A program made the translations under genes and the position numbers. This document shows positions 19,401 to 28,297 of a stretch of 64,000 nt of DNA, piece after piece. Position 1 is the stretch's first letter, and each line of letters starts with the position of its first letter. Where the stretch lies: assembly GCA_029261995.1 (NCBI GenBank), contig JAJDAF010000062.1, positions 1 to 64,000 on the forward strand. The letters run 5' to 3'. The stretch is from Candidatus Zhuqueibacterota bacterium (GTDB lineage Bacteria > Zhuqueibacterota > Zhuqueibacteria > Oceanimicrobiales > Oceanimicrobiaceae). The notes under the pieces are model-generated. The model worked only from the letters and a program-made list of their open reading frames with translations, was not told where the DNA came from and did no database searches.

Positions 19401-20275
19401 GCCAGATGGAGAAAATGCTGAGCAGACTTATCCGCGAAGACATCATTCTGGAAATAGAGCTTGCTGAAAACCTGGGCAATATCGAAGCTGACAATGGCCA
19501 AATTGAACAAATTATCATGAACCTTGTCGTCAACGCACGCGACGCAATGCCCAAGGGCGGCAACATCTCAATTGCAACACAAAGCACGTCCTTTAAGGAG
19601 AAATTCTTCCATAACCGTGCCGAAGTGCAGGCCGGTGACTACGTTATGCTCACTATTTCCGACACCGGCACGGGAATTCCCAAAGATATCCAGGACAAAA
19701 TTTTTGATCCTTTTTTTACCACCAAGAGAAAGGGCGAGGGCACAGGTTTGGGGCTCTCGACCGTCTATGGCACCGTGAAGCAAAGCGGAGGGTATGTGTG
19801 GGTGTCGAGTGAACCGGGGGAAGGGACTTCCTTCACTGTTTGCCTGCCCGAAGTTGACGAAAAGGTAAAGCCGGTTACTGAAGTCCGGGAAACGGACAGC
19901 GTGAGAGGCGCTGAAACAGTCTTGGTCGTTGAGGACGACGATACCGTACGCACGCTTACTTGCAAGATATTGCAAAGGTACGGTTACTCTGTGCTGGAAG
20001 CAGAAAACGGCGGTTCCGCCATGCTGATATGCGAACAGTACAAGGAACCGATCCATCTGGTTCTTACGGACGTTATCATGCCGATGATGAGTGGACTTGA
20101 GTTCGTGGAGCGGCTGCACCCTTTGCATCCGGAGTTGAAAATCCTGTATATGTCCGGATACACCGATGAAATGATAGACAGTGAATCAATAAAAAAGCCC
20201 GGCACGAGTTTCATTCAGAAGCCGTTTACACCATTGAGTCTGGTTGGCAAAGTGCGAGAGGTAATAGATGGGTAA
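16454..20275 (+). CDS. Multi-PAS hybrid histidine kinase with N- and C-terminal receivers
   Basis: From ATG 16454 the product has 1,273 residues. In order it has a receiver (D52, [13 protein letters not shown]), a coiled coil (about 140-195), a GAF domain (about 200-345, containing [20 protein letters not shown]), and four PAS/PAC regions (about 365-490, 495-620, 625-770 and 770-890). These are followed by HisKA with H915 in [20 protein letters not shown], the ATPase domain ([39 protein letters not shown]) and a terminal receiver (D1206 in [13 protein letters not shown]). There is no membrane segment, so it should sense cytoplasmic ligands. It is the only undamaged kinase of the three in the cluster. 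The start overlaps the previous stop by 8 bases. Confidence 0.95.
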   Translation: MSRILIVDDHQQDRYMLKALLQGYGYDIFEAGDGVEALRVAREVSPALIISDILMPGMDGFKLCREWKADDKLKHIPFVYYTATYTDSRDEELAQSLGADKFLVKPLEPEAFIDSIHEILAEPKDARPVIAAELAADEETFLKEYNEALIRKLEDKLVQVEQSNRALGQEVADHKQTTGRLRKVNRALNTLSDVNQTLIRAREQESLLHNVCEILIKVGGYRLAWVGMALHDEANAILPAGHAGEHDQFLSHSRLTWGETGPDSEPTGNAIRTGEIVTIADIANSPVHEKWRGRCLHLGFASVIALPLKIGQEVIGALSIFSNSVDFFDSEEVALLAELADDTAYGIHALQVAAEHDKTKAALEAAHEQLAATMDALPDLLFEVDREGRVYDYRATDPQLLYVPPEDFLSKKMSDILPQEAGHVFIAAIKKAAKRGIHTGDQYSLKLPSGIKWFELSIAVKGDRKKSSGRFIALARDITDRKSAEGALRSSEAKYQELYDLAPVAYFSVGSDGRITAVNKAAVKLTGYPKKQLLSMKISELHTQASLGKARELFHRISRGFAISNEEMVYRRKNGQTVHGLLSVSPQLDEEGRVIGFKSVVIDITQRLLAEKALETSEARYRGLVENVPVSIWEGDCSGVLQYVGDLRRAGVSEIRAYFRQHPENVMQCAGKIKLLGVNRFTLELFQAKSERELRGKIGRVIEDSHEAIVEALVAVAERKKQFGSETTLCTLRKKKIQVSLNMIVAPGHEETFDRVLMSMSDITEQKNTAEQLAVFRRLAESSGQAIGMATLDSKVTYINPTFNSLLEKEEPPEDTYGKSFVSSYPKEIQKRMEDEVFPTVIEGGQWAGESTILSSKGKEIPVIENFFIIRDQESKPLYIADIITDISERKELEEQLLHSQKMEAVGRLAGGVAHDFNNLLTLILGYCQILMPGFDEQDPVHKDIQEINEAAERAAALTHQLLAFSRRQVLQLKVLDLNKLVSQMEKMLSRLIREDIILEIELAENLGNIEADNGQIEQIIMNLVVNARDAMPKGGNISIATQSTSFKEKFFHNRAEVQAGDYVMLTISDTGTGIPKDIQDKIFDPFFTTKRKGEGTGLGLSTVYGTVKQSGGYVWVSSEPGEGTSFTVCLPEVDEKVKPVTEVRETDSVRGAETVLVVEDDDTVRTLTCKILQRYGYSVLEAENGGSAMLICEQYKEPIHLVLTDVIMPMMSGLEFVERLHPLHPELKILYMSGYTDEMIDSESIKKPGTSFIQKPFTPLSLVGKVREVIDG

Positions 20276-20303
20276 GAACCTGCCCTAAGGATGGGCAGGT
20301 TCT
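20275..20303 (+). terminator. Hairpin terminator after the signalling cluster
   Basis: AGAACCTGCCC (20275-20285) and GGGCAGGTTCT (20293-20303) form a perfect 11-bp stem with a 7-base loop, beginning at the last base of the kinase stop codon. The following T-run is short (TCTCTGC), so efficiency may be modest. Confidence 0.7.
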
Positions 20304-20368
20304 CTGCATCAGCAGCTTGTACGTCATGCAACAAGTTCCACAGCGAAGACGATCAGACAAGATTCCCC

Positions 20369-20830
20369 CTAGTGTGAACTCTTGCCTCCTTCAGAATCCT
20401 TGACGCGGGTCGAATGGTAGAAAGCGATCTTCCACAATCCTTCTTCCTTTCTTAGAACAGCGCTTTCGATCCACTCCAGGCTTGCCGTTTGCCCATTCAT
20501 TATCATGACTGCTTTGTTTCGTAGAGTCATCCAGGCAAAAGATCCGTCGATATTTGTTTTGACTTCCTCCAAGCTGTAGTCTATTGAGCCCTTGCCATCA
20601 AAGCCCTTGACTGAATCGATAAACTCTTGCACGTTCATGGTTTGGCCATCTTCAAACAGAATAAAATCATCCGTGCAGTGGTCCCGAATAGATGGGTAGT
20701 TGAAGCTGGCAATCGATTCAAAAAGATCGTAAACCACCCTTTCGACATCTGGTAACTCGTCTTGTTGATTCTGCTGCCCTTGACAACTGAGAGTTGCCAC
20801 AACACATAACGCTGCTAGAATGGCTCTCAT
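20369..20830 (-). CDS. SnoaL-like/DUF4440 lipoprotein
   Basis: The 153-residue product has a lipoprotein signal peptide with a lipobox ending at Cys16 (VATLSC). It is followed by an NTF2-like fold: DVERVVYDLFESIASFNYPS, DHCTDDFILFEDGQTMN, WIESAVLRKEEGLWKIAFYH. Such domains bind small ligands or act as cyclases or isomerases; no catalytic residues can be assigned. It is downstream of the SGNH hydrolase on the same strand, about 120 bases away, and converges on the kinase terminator. AGGAGG about 5 bases upstream of the ATG (20830) supports the start. Confidence 0.85.
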   Translation of the reverse strand: MRAILAALCVVATLSCQGQQNQQDELPDVERVVYDLFESIASFNYPSIRDHCTDDFILFEDGQTMNVQEFIDSVKGFDGKGSIDYSLEEVKTNIDGSFAWMTLRNKAVMIMNGQTASLEWIESAVLRKEEGLWKIAFYHSTRVKDSEGGKSSH

Positions 20831-20951
20831 GGTTTTCCTCCTATTTGATATCCATTGCTAAGTTCACTTGGTTGCGCTTCCGCCGCGCCCTGATAATCCC
20901 AGGCTTTCAATCTCTTCTTCGGCCAGACTCCCCGGGAAGTCCTGGCCAATC

Positions 20952-21587
20952 TCAGTCAGATTCCACGGATGCCAGGAAGCACTTTGCTATGATCATGTGT
21001 CCGGTCTTATTGGGGTGGACGCGGTCGTCACTGAGTGACTGCGCCGGCCGATGGGCAAGGTAGAGGTCGAACGCCGCCTGCACATTGACAAACACAGCAT
21101 CGAACTCATGGGCGAGCCGCTCGACGACCCGGCCGTAGGCATCCATACGTTCGCGCATGGGGTCGGACAGGTTAGGTTCGATAATATAGGGTGTCGTCAG
21201 CACGAGGCCCTTGAGCTTGTGACGTGTCTGCTCCAGAAGTTTCCGGTAGATTGTCTCGTAGCGAGCGATTGTAACCTGATTCGGATCACGCTGGTTGTCG
21301 AATTGCCACCAGACGTCGTTGATGCCGATCATCACCGCGAGCCAGTCCGGCGCCAGCTCCAGTACATCCGCCTGCCAGCGTGCATCGAGGTCGATAACCC
21401 TGTTTCCGTTGACTCCGGTGTTGAGAACTCTTATGGCGCGCTCGGGATAATCAGCAGCCAGAAAACTATCGATCAAGGAGACATAACCGTCACCCAGTCC
21501 AGCACCGGCGCCAATCGGGCGGTCGCGACCGCAATCGGTTATCGAATCTCCGACAAAAAGCAGGGATTCGCCATTTACGATCCTCAT
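20952..21587 (-). CDS. SGNH/GDSL hydrolase
   Basis: The 211-residue cytoplasmic-looking esterase has block I SLLFVGDSITDCGRDRP with the nucleophile Ser, the block II Gly in LNTGVNGNRVIDL, block III GINDVWWQFD (Asn) and block V DRVHPNKTGHMI (Asp/His). These match the active lipase_GDSL_2 type that acts on acetyl esters of sugars or on small esters. All catalytic residues are present. It lies 125 bases downstream of the MttB-family gene on the same strand. Substrate is unknown. Confidence 0.9.
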   Translation of the reverse strand: MRIVNGESLLFVGDSITDCGRDRPIGAGAGLGDGYVSLIDSFLAADYPERAIRVLNTGVNGNRVIDLDARWQADVLELAPDWLAVMIGINDVWWQFDNQRDPNQVTIARYETIYRKLLEQTRHKLKGLVLTTPYIIEPNLSDPMRERMDAYGRVVERLAHEFDAVFVNVQAAFDLYLAHRPAQSLSDDRVHPNKTGHMIIAKCFLASVESD

Positions 21588-21712
21588 TCGCTGTCACTAA
21601 GCAAATGCCGGGCCGTCTCAGGGCTCCTGGACATGCGACTGTCGGGCTTCAAGGGGGTCATTGACATCCTTTGGTTATCTGCATCTTGATCGTCGATCAT
21701 CCATATTTCTTG

Positions 21713-23146
21713 TCACTGCAATTCACGCAAATAGGCTTCGCCCTTGCCAATCAATTCATCGTGGTCCTCCGGCGGCTCAAGATTCGCCAAAACCTCAAAA
21801 GCGTGTTTTCTCAATAGATCACTTGCTTTGGGGGATTGCTCCGCCCGCCACTGGTCCAGTGAGAACCCAGGCCAAATATGGCTGTGTTGCTCATGTATTT
21901 CACGAAAAAGGGTGAGGGTTTGCTCAGACATCAGAAAATTGCCGCCAGACCCGACAGAGTGGATGCTGTCTAATCCGACGGACTCATCATCCAATGTGAA
22001 CCCTTGCGAGAACAGGCGTGCCTGACGAATGACTTCATCGGAGTATATGGCGGTCGCGGGTGAAAAGGCCAAAGAGTCGAAGTTGCCGCCGACAAATGGC
22101 GCCAGGCCTACCTTGCCGAGACAAGCCGTTAAGTGATTCATCCACAACGTACCGCTGGCCAGCAAGTCCGGGCCCCAGCCGCTGCCGCTACCGGAGGTTC
22201 CACTGTGTGGGATGCCGTAATGAGCCATCATCTCAGCACACGCCAGGTTGAGCAGCATCGTTTGCGGCGTGTAGGCGGAAATCATTTTCTTCATCTCAAA
22301 AACAGAAGGCAGACTGCCCAAAATTACCGGTGCTCCTTCTTTGACAAGTTGAGTAAACACCAGACCGGCCAAGAGTTCGGCGTTTAGCATAACCAGAGTA
22401 CCGCCGGCCGTAATGGGTGTGGTTGCTCCCGACATACCATAACTCGAGTATATGAAGGGCAAACCGTGTTCGATTGTCAGGAACATCTTTTCCGAGGTAT
22501 CTTGATTCAGCACCAAGGGCGTAACCGGGTTGACGTACGGCATGACGAAAGGACGCGCCGCCAGGTCGCCGTGCAGATGTTGCAGGAGTTTCAGGGCCTT
22601 CTCAAACTGCGATGTGTTTGAAACCAGCAACACCAACGGCTTTGTGGTGTTTGCCACCATCTCCAGGGCTGCGATGACTTCGGCATGTTCGCCGTCAACA
22701 TCGCGTATGACGCCGGGAGTCGAAATGACATCAAAGCTGTTCAATGTATCACCCAGCCGCGTTGATATCTCCATGTGCTTGCGGGAAAAGGGCAGCACTG
22801 CGTCGGTTTCGGAGTCCTGGTACCACAGGTTGGTCACACCTACCCCAAAGTGCGTCTGCGAGTCTTCTCTGGCGTGCAGGCAGAATGCAGCCGCGCCGGC
22901 CCGGTCAAACATCTCAATTTTCGGAGGCGTGGATTTGATAGCATGCTCTACCAGATCCGCCGGAATGCGAACCCTGTCGCCATCGACAGAGTTGCCGATA
23001 GCCCTGGAGAAGATAGCTCGCGCCCGCTCTGAATCGACGCGAATTCCTGTGGTTGACAGCACAGCAAGTGTGTATGCGTGAATCCGCTCGACCTGCTCCG
23101 CGTTCAAGACGGTAATTCGAGCCTGAACTTTATTCAATGAATTCAT
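21713..23146 (-). CDS. Trimethylamine methyltransferase (MttB) superfamily protein, non-pyrrolysine type
   Basis: The 477-residue product has the family signatures RIPADLVEHAIKSTP, MYPYVNPVTPL-like text (FVMPYVNPVTPLVLN), AGGTLVMLNAELLAGLVFTQ and YGIPHSGTSGSGSGWGPDLL. There is no in-frame amber codon, so it belongs to the large group lacking pyrrolysine, whose studied members demethylate glycine betaine or other quaternary amines and pass the methyl to a corrinoid protein. No corrinoid protein or activating ATPase is in the window, so substrate and partner are open. Its first codons overlap the end of the alpha/beta hydrolase gene by 17 bases. Confidence 0.9.
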   Translation of the reverse strand: MNSLNKVQARITVLNAEQVERIHAYTLAVLSTTGIRVDSERARAIFSRAIGNSVDGDRVRIPADLVEHAIKSTPPKIEMFDRAGAAAFCLHAREDSQTHFGVGVTNLWYQDSETDAVLPFSRKHMEISTRLGDTLNSFDVISTPGVIRDVDGEHAEVIAALEMVANTTKPLVLLVSNTSQFEKALKLLQHLHGDLAARPFVMPYVNPVTPLVLNQDTSEKMFLTIEHGLPFIYSSYGMSGATTPITAGGTLVMLNAELLAGLVFTQLVKEGAPVILGSLPSVFEMKKMISAYTPQTMLLNLACAEMMAHYGIPHSGTSGSGSGWGPDLLASGTLWMNHLTACLGKVGLAPFVGGNFDSLAFSPATAIYSDEVIRQARLFSQGFTLDDESVGLDSIHSVGSGGNFLMSEQTLTLFREIHEQHSHIWPGFSLDQWRAEQSPKASDLLRKHAFEVLANLEPPEDHDELIGKGEAYLRELQ

Positions 23147-24062
23147 CTATATTCTTACGAATCTTTTCAGGTTGCTCAATCCACGAATAATGCCCAGCTT
23201 GTTCAACGAATACCAGTTTTGAGTCCGTATAATAATTTGATAAACTCAGGGCCACTGATTCCCCAAGCGGGTCTTGCCTACCATGCAAAACTAATACTGA
23301 ACCTTTAAAAGTTTGCTCCATTGTAGTGAGGTCAAGATTATTATTCTGGATATCAGCCCATATCAATTTTCCCATGCCATTTTGATCGAAATCTGTATCT
23401 TTGATGGCTTCACTCACCAGGAGCGATTTCTTTCGATCATAAAAATACCCGGGTATCATGGCTCGGACAATTTCGGCAAGGGCATGGTTAGGCTGCTGAG
23501 CATATCGAGTGGAATCAGCCCAATATTCATATTTATCCTTATCTCCTGCCTGCATCCGTGAAAAAACATTATCCCGGAAATGCCCGAAGAAGCTGGTGTT
23601 TAAACCTGCTGAGCCAAGCAAAACCATAGACGAGACTGACTCAGGATAAAAATGAGCATATAATGAAGCGATGAACCCACCATATGAGAATCCCAGAATA
23701 TTCCACTTATTGAGGCCACATTTTTGTCGGACAGCTTCAAAATCTTCCAGCGTGAGGGCAACCGAAATAGTGGATGAATCAATAACTGCCGGAAGTGACT
23801 TTCCTGTCCCCCGCTGATCAACTAGAATGCACTGGTTGTTTTCCGATAATACCTCACATAAACTTAAATATCTGCCTGAATCATCGCCGGGGCCGCCCCC
23901 GATTATCAATAGTGGTTCTCCCGTCCCGAATATTCTGTAATGAACATCCAGACCATTACTTTCCGCTTTCTGATACTGGGCTGACAGGTTTGCTGTATGT
24001 AGCATGCTAAATGCTAGACTCAAAAGAAACAAACATTCTCTCACAACCCTTTCCTCCTTCAA
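23130..24062 (-). CDS. Secreted alpha/beta hydrolase (prolyl aminopeptidase-like)
   Basis: The 310-residue product has a signal peptide (FLLSLAFSMLHTANLSAQ), the oxyanion-hole region GGGPGDDSGRY, VDQRGTGKS, the nucleophile elbow GFSYGG, the acidic residue in HGRQDPLGE and the catalytic His in QAGHYSWIEQP. This resembles proline-iminopeptidase-type hydrolases exported to the periplasm. The gene and the one behind it (24118-25071) are visibly richer in A+T than their neighbours, which suggests a different origin. The stop overlaps the MttB start, so the two are co-transcribed despite the compositional break. Confidence 0.9.
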   Translation of the reverse strand: MKEERVVRECLFLLSLAFSMLHTANLSAQYQKAESNGLDVHYRIFGTGEPLLIIGGGPGDDSGRYLSLCEVLSENNQCILVDQRGTGKSLPAVIDSSTISVALTLEDFEAVRQKCGLNKWNILGFSYGGFIASLYAHFYPESVSSMVLLGSAGLNTSFFGHFRDNVFSRMQAGDKDKYEYWADSTRYAQQPNHALAEIVRAMIPGYFYDRKKSLLVSEAIKDTDFDQNGMGKLIWADIQNNNLDLTTMEQTFKGSVLVLHGRQDPLGESVALSLSNYYTDSKLVFVEQAGHYSWIEQPEKIRKNIDEFIE

Positions 24063-24117
24063 AGTTTCTCACCTGAAATATGGCGATCCCAATGGCCATC
24101 CATTCGGGCATATCTTC

Positions 24118-25071
24118 TCATAAGGCATATTTCAAAATAATCGTGTCATTCAATTCATCCTTGTTGATTGCTTCTATTCTTGACAATTTTCCCATCTGAC
24201 TATTTGCAAGAACATACAAATTGTTTTCCACGATGACACAGGTCGTAGGTATTTCAAAGCATTGATTATCCTGGTCGATAATTTCCATTTTCTTGCTTGC
24301 TGTACCTTGAGCATCCAGATAGAAACGGATGATCTTCACATCTCTTTTATATCGCACCTCGTTTTGAACGCCGATTAGACTGTTGTTATAATATTTCAGT
24401 CCATCAATTCCTGCAGATAATTTAATTGGGTCATTGATGACGGTCTGTTTCTCTATATCAACAACCCTAATCCCTTTCTTTTCTGATGCCACGTACAAAT
24501 ATTTTCCATCTGTAGAAATTGTTATTCCGTTTGGCGTCTCAATTTGAGAACCGCTGATAAATTCTTCAACTTTATCCGTTTTTTTATTTATCCGATAAAC
24601 AGCATGCTTTGCCATATTGGTAAAATAGGCATTGCCATTCGCATCAAGCGTCAGGTCATTAACAGTAAATCGTAGATTATCTTTTTCCTCATAGGCTTTG
24701 ATCAGTTTTCCAGTAAGCAAATCAAACCTGGCTACTGTTGAAAAATTCTGATCGCCTTTTAATCCGTTTGCGCAAGCCCAAAGATGTTTTCTGTGGTCAT
24801 CCACCATCAGCCCCAGAACTTTGAGGCCCAGAATTTCTGAACTTATAAAATCATCATGCTTGCTCGTCTCTACATTAAATTGAATTATTTTATTCTTGGC
24901 AAGGCTGCTAAGATAAAAAGAATTCGTTGATGATGAGTATGTTATGCCTTCAGGAATTAAATCTCTTTCAGAAATCTTGAAGGCTACTTGTGCCTTGATA
25001 TTTTGAGTACAGATGAAAGACAACATAGATGTGATTAGAACCAAATTTCGCAAGTTAATAATCTTGCTCAT
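24118..25071 (-). CDS. Secreted SMP-30/NHL-like six-bladed beta-propeller
   Basis: The 317-residue product has a signal peptide (LVLITSMLSFICTQNIKAQ) and repeated blade motifs: IPEGITYSSSTNSFYLSSLA, VNDLTLDANGNAYFTNMAKH, TPNGITISTDGKYLYVASEK, AGIDGLKYYNNSLIGVQN. These are the hallmarks of the SMP-30/gluconolactonase propeller group. Metal ligands typical of lactonases (Glu and Asn residues in PEG and PNG positions) are present, so weak lactonase activity is possible, but substrate is unknown. Like its downstream neighbour it is A+T-rich. Confidence 0.85.
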   Translation of the reverse strand: MSKIINLRNLVLITSMLSFICTQNIKAQVAFKISERDLIPEGITYSSSTNSFYLSSLAKNKIIQFNVETSKHDDFISSEILGLKVLGLMVDDHRKHLWACANGLKGDQNFSTVARFDLLTGKLIKAYEEKDNLRFTVNDLTLDANGNAYFTNMAKHAVYRINKKTDKVEEFISGSQIETPNGITISTDGKYLYVASEKKGIRVVDIEKQTVINDPIKLSAGIDGLKYYNNSLIGVQNEVRYKRDVKIIRFYLDAQGTASKKMEIIDQDNQCFEIPTTCVIVENNLYVLANSQMGKLSRIEAINKDELNDTIILKYAL

Positions 25072-25148
25072 AATGCTTTCCTTTATCCTAATTCTCTGCC
25101 CTTAGCTCTTCAATTGTTCTACATCAAACACAGGCCACCACACATTTA

Positions 25149-25562
25149 TCAGTTATGCGTCACGGGATACCCGGCATCTTTCCATGATTCCAGGCCACCA
25201 AGCAAGGCGTACGCGTTGGTAAAACCATTCTGGTACAAGCTGAGCGCCGCACCGGCGCTGCTCTGTTCCGCCGGTCACGTGCAATAGAGGATGATGTCAC
25301 GGTCCTGAGGGAACTCGTCCAGCCGGGAAGTGACTTCGCTCGAAGGAATATTCAGGGCTCCTGGAATATGTTCCTGGTCGTATGCTGCCGCCAGGCGGAC
25401 ATCCACGATGGCGATGGCCTCGCCGGCATCGAGGCGAGCCTGTAGCTGCTCGACCGTGACCCGGGGAACCTCGGTAATATCCTGCGGGATATCGGGAGAC
25501 ACGGGGTCAGAGCTGCAGGACAGCACCACAAGCAGCACAATAGCGCCCAAGGTGATTTTCAT
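25149..25562 (-). CDS. Candidate selenoprotein: rhodanese-domain lipoprotein with in-frame UGA
   Basis: The first 95 codons encode a lipoprotein signal (lipobox VVLSC) and a rhodanese fold: EQLQARLDAGEAIAIVDVR, YDQEHIPGALNIPSSEV, FPQDRDIILYCT. A TGA (25275-25277) follows immediately. The frame stays open behind it and encodes exactly the rest of the domain: PAEQSSAGAALSLYQNGFTN, then AYALLGGLESWKDAGYPVTH, ending at 25149. In relatives of the YC-x-C-P-x-E type the catalytic cysteine sits just where the TGA is. Read as selenocysteine (residue 96), the protein is 137 residues with a CxU motif. A SECIS-like hairpin lies 21 bases downstream. The alternative is a nonsense mutation. Machinery (selA, selB, selC, selD) is not in the window. 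Confidence 0.85.
25243..25277 (-). promoter_or_regulatory. SECIS-like element behind in-frame UGA
   Basis: On the minus strand the UGA (25277-25275) is followed 21 bases later by a five-base apical loop GGUGC (25253-25249) closed by a perfect 6-bp stem AGCGCC/GGCGCU. A loop that starts with G residues, 16-37 bases downstream of UGA, is the known bacterial SECIS pattern. An alternative overlapping hairpin (CCGGCG/CGCCGG) could compete. Confidence 0.65.
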
Positions 25563-25942
25563 GGTAGCCTTTCGTTACATTTTCTGGTTTCGCCAGATTA
25601 TGTTTCGCCACTCACTGATCTGGCGCGGCCAAAGCCGTAACCAGAAGAGTGAACGCAAAGGTCGCAGAGCCCCGCAGAGTTTATAAAGGCTGAACGTTGT
25701 TTGTTATTGTTCATTCAGAAAACCTGAAATTCTGTGCGACTCTGCGTTGATGTTTTTGTGGTACAAAGGATAGCCCCTTTGCCGAGAATGCCTGGAGTTT
25801 CAACTGTTGTTAATTCATCCGTGGCTGAATCAACCATTTGTTTGCAGTACAAGGCCGCACTTGGCGGAATACTTAGCTTTCAATTGTGTCGTCTATCTGC
25901 CTAAGAATCTCCGACGCGCGCAGATGAACAGTTCCCTTGCGG
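25563..25942. repeat. Intergenic region with an inverted GCAAAG/CTCTGCG repeat
   Basis: No gene is supported. GAACGCAAAGGTCGCAGAG (about 25651-25669) and TGTGCGACTCTGCGTTG (about 25733-25749) are imperfect inverse complements enclosing an A+T-rich loop. This resembles dispersed hairpin elements common in intergenic DNA of related bacteria. Confidence 0.5.
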
Positions 25943-26476
25943 TTACTTTTGCGTCAATCCCTCAGGCGGAGCCAATGTAAAACCGAGTTGTTGATAGAAC
26001 TCCAGTACGTTCCAAAATGTCTCATCCTCTACAATCTTGCCGTTGACCACACGGGTAACCGCCAATCCGGATATGTGAAACTTCTTACCCGTGGCAGGAA
26101 GCTCACCTAAGGGGCCGGTGTTTGTACCTGCCATTGAGAAGCGGCCCCAAACCTGATCACCGCTGACAACAACTTCTTCAATTGTGGCTTTGAAACCGGA
26201 AAAGGTATTCGAGGTATTCGTCACGAGAGCCTTGTAGCCTTCGATACCCTCAATCGGTGCAGGGAAAAAGGGAGTGCACAGAACAAATTCAGGGGCAATA
26301 ATTTCATCAATCAGATTCAGGTCAGCCCTGTTCATGGTTTCCATGTAGCGGTCCATCATGACTTTCGCCTCTTCCGCGGTCAGGGCATTGCTTGACTGCT
26401 GTGCACAACTGAAAGAAGAGCAAATCAAGACCAGCATGATGAAGATTATTTTGAGGTTAAGTCGAGTGGCTTGCAT
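25943..26476 (-). CDS. SnoaL-like lipoprotein (polyketide-cyclase/ester-cyclase fold)
   Basis: The 177-residue product has a lipoprotein signal (IMLVLICSSFSC, Cys24) and the SnoaL pattern MDRYMETMNRADLNLIDEII, APEFVLCTPFFPAPIEGIEG, WGRFSMAGTNTGPLGELPAT, GLAVTRVVNGKIVEDETFWN. The family includes aldol cyclases of polyketide pathways, but most environmental lipoprotein members are uncharacterised. AGGAGG occurs 6-7 bases before the ATG. It is a distant paralogue in fold of the lipoprotein at 20369. Confidence 0.85.
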   Translation of the reverse strand: MQATRLNLKIIFIMLVLICSSFSCAQQSSNALTAEEAKVMMDRYMETMNRADLNLIDEIIAPEFVLCTPFFPAPIEGIEGYKALVTNTSNTFSGFKATIEEVVVSGDQVWGRFSMAGTNTGPLGELPATGKKFHISGLAVTRVVNGKIVEDETFWNVLEFYQQLGFTLAPPEGLTQK

Positions 26477-26959
26477 TATTGGTTCCTCCTCACTGGTTAA
26501 ACCAGCATAATTATTTTGGGTAGCACAGAAAAATTATCAGTTTATGCGCTCGCGAGGGGCTTTGAAACCTGCCATACCAGCACCCTTGCAGGCGGTGTGG
26601 CGCCGATAAATTGAATAGCGTGCGAGAAGAGAAACGAAAGATAGCAAAGCAGGGCAGGGATGTCAACACAAATATGACGAAAGAGTCTAATTTCATCATA
26701 AGGGGCGAATGCGTCCTGCGCAGTTGTCCTGCGGCACGCCCAGAGTGCCGCAGAAAAAAGTTGTTTCCCGTGACGCGCTTCACTACATTTTCTCCTGCTA
26801 CCATTCGCCTTGCAAGCCAGACCTTATGGCTCTATGTCGTTTTTGTGTAGGTGCTTTTTGACAAGATTTGCACGATGGCCAGGCCAGCCTGAAGACCATT
26901 TTACGCCGGCGCACATTTACGATGTCAGCCACGATCAACAATGACATCAGGGGATCTAC
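26477..26959. promoter_or_regulatory. Divergent intergenic region
   Basis: About 480 bases separate the SnoaL lipoprotein (minus) from the AraC regulator (plus). GGGGATC (26950-26956) just before the ATG is a weak ribosome site. The open frames across it on both strands lack family features. I see no clear operator. Confidence 0.35.
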
Positions 26960-28159
26960 ATGCAGTTTTTGTTCGATAATCGATTCGGCATCTTATCCAT
27001 TCTGATTCTGTTTGGCGCGTTTAACGGCTATTTAATCACGCTTGTATTTTTGATCAACAAGCGAGGCCGGGAGCTGGCTAATCGAATTTTCGCTGTTATT
27101 ATTGTCATTTTTGCGTTGCGTCTCACGGAAATGGGCCTGGTGGTGTACGGTCAGATTTGGAAATTCCCCTACCTGTCTAATCTGACTTTTCCGCTGCTTT
27201 TTCTCATTGGGCCACTTTATTATCTCTACACAAAACGATTTCTGAACCCGAACTTCCGCCTGAGATGGCAACACCTGTGGATGAGCATCCCGGCAATTGC
27301 CCATCTGGTCCAGATGCTGCCGTGGTTCCTGCTGGATTCTGACGTGAAGAGCAGAGTATTGCGGGAATATCCGATTTGGGAATTACCTGAAATCCAGACT
27401 AAGGCGTACGTTTTTCTAGCTTTGATTATCCTCCATACGAGCATCTACTTGTTGCTGTCATACAAAATGCTCAAGAAATACAACAGTGCGATAGAGAACC
27501 AAGTTTCGGACAACCGGCTGATCATACGTTTACGTTGGCTCAGAACGTTAACCTTCTTTCTGTGCGCATATGTCGGAGGCTTCCTCGTACTGTATGTTCT
27601 TCTGTTGAAGTTTGGACAATACGGCACCGTCCTGGATAGAGCCTGGTTATTGTTGCTTTCAGCGTTCGTCCATGTGGTCGGCTATTTTGCCATTCAACAA
27701 CCTGTGCATCTTGGCGCTGAAGAAACACCGCCGGCCTCCAATACTGAGGCTGTCAGGGAATTGCGGCAATCCAATGAGAAATACAAGAAGTCTGCGCTAT
27801 CCTTGAGTCAGGCCCGGGCACATCTTACAAGTCTTTCGAACTATATGGATGAAGGCAAGCCATATCTCAAGGAAGATTTGCGGGTCTCCGAGATTGCCTC
27901 AGTGCTCGGTATTCCAACCTATCATCTTTCTCAGGCGCTGACCCAGGCTTCTGAATACAACTTTTTCGACTTTGTGAATCAGTACCGTGTCGCCGAATCG
28001 AAAAGACTTCTGCTGGATTCCGGTCACCAGCATTTGACGGTTCTTGCCATTGCGCACGAAGCGGGTTTCAACAACAAAGCCTCTTTCAACCGGGCCTTCA
28101 AAAAATTCACCGGGCTGACGCCGTCTGCCTACCGGCGCGACGCTGCACCAACCATTTAA
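26960..28159 (+). CDS. AraC-family regulator with N-terminal seven-helix membrane domain
   Basis: The 399-residue product has about seven membrane helices in the first 240 residues (for example FGILSILILFGAFNGYLITL, ALIILHTSIYLLLSY, WLLLLSAFVHVVGYFA). After a linker comes a C-terminal AraC DNA-binding domain with two helix-turn-helix motifs: RVSEIASVLGIPTYHLSQAL and LAIAHEAGFNNKASFNRAFK, then GLTPSAYRR. Membrane-anchored AraC regulators of this layout are frequent in Bacteroidota-like bacteria. It points toward the two T9SS-secreted proteins immediately downstream, plausible targets. Confidence 0.92.
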   Translation: MQFLFDNRFGILSILILFGAFNGYLITLVFLINKRGRELANRIFAVIIVIFALRLTEMGLVVYGQIWKFPYLSNLTFPLLFLIGPLYYLYTKRFLNPNFRLRWQHLWMSIPAIAHLVQMLPWFLLDSDVKSRVLREYPIWELPEIQTKAYVFLALIILHTSIYLLLSYKMLKKYNSAIENQVSDNRLIIRLRWLRTLTFFLCAYVGGFLVLYVLLLKFGQYGTVLDRAWLLLLSAFVHVVGYFAIQQPVHLGAEETPPASNTEAVRELRQSNEKYKKSALSLSQARAHLTSLSNYMDEGKPYLKEDLRVSEIASVLGIPTYHLSQALTQASEYNFFDFVNQYRVAESKRLLLDSGHQHLTVLAIAHEAGFNNKASFNRAFKKFTGLTPSAYRRDAAPTI

Positions 28160-28297
28160 GAAACTCTTCCCAAAAACTGAGAATTTGTCTCAGCCAAGTG
28201 GCTGACTCGATTCTTGTGTCTCTCATGGCCATATTCCCATGCAGACAGTAAGACCCCGCCCCGTTTCGACAACCTATTTGCAAAAGGAGTTTGACTC

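Noticed and set aside
21051-21689. 212-codon plus-strand frame opposite the SGNH hydrolase
   Set aside because: It is the antisense of a gene with all catalytic blocks in place.
21713-23146. Pyrrolysine-containing trimethylamine methyltransferase
   Set aside because: The family fits, but there is no in-frame TAG; the gene is the non-pyrrolysine type.
25275-25562. Short 95-residue rhodanese ending at the TGA
   Set aside because: It would lack the active-site residue and the last third of the fold, all of which is encoded in frame just behind the TGA.
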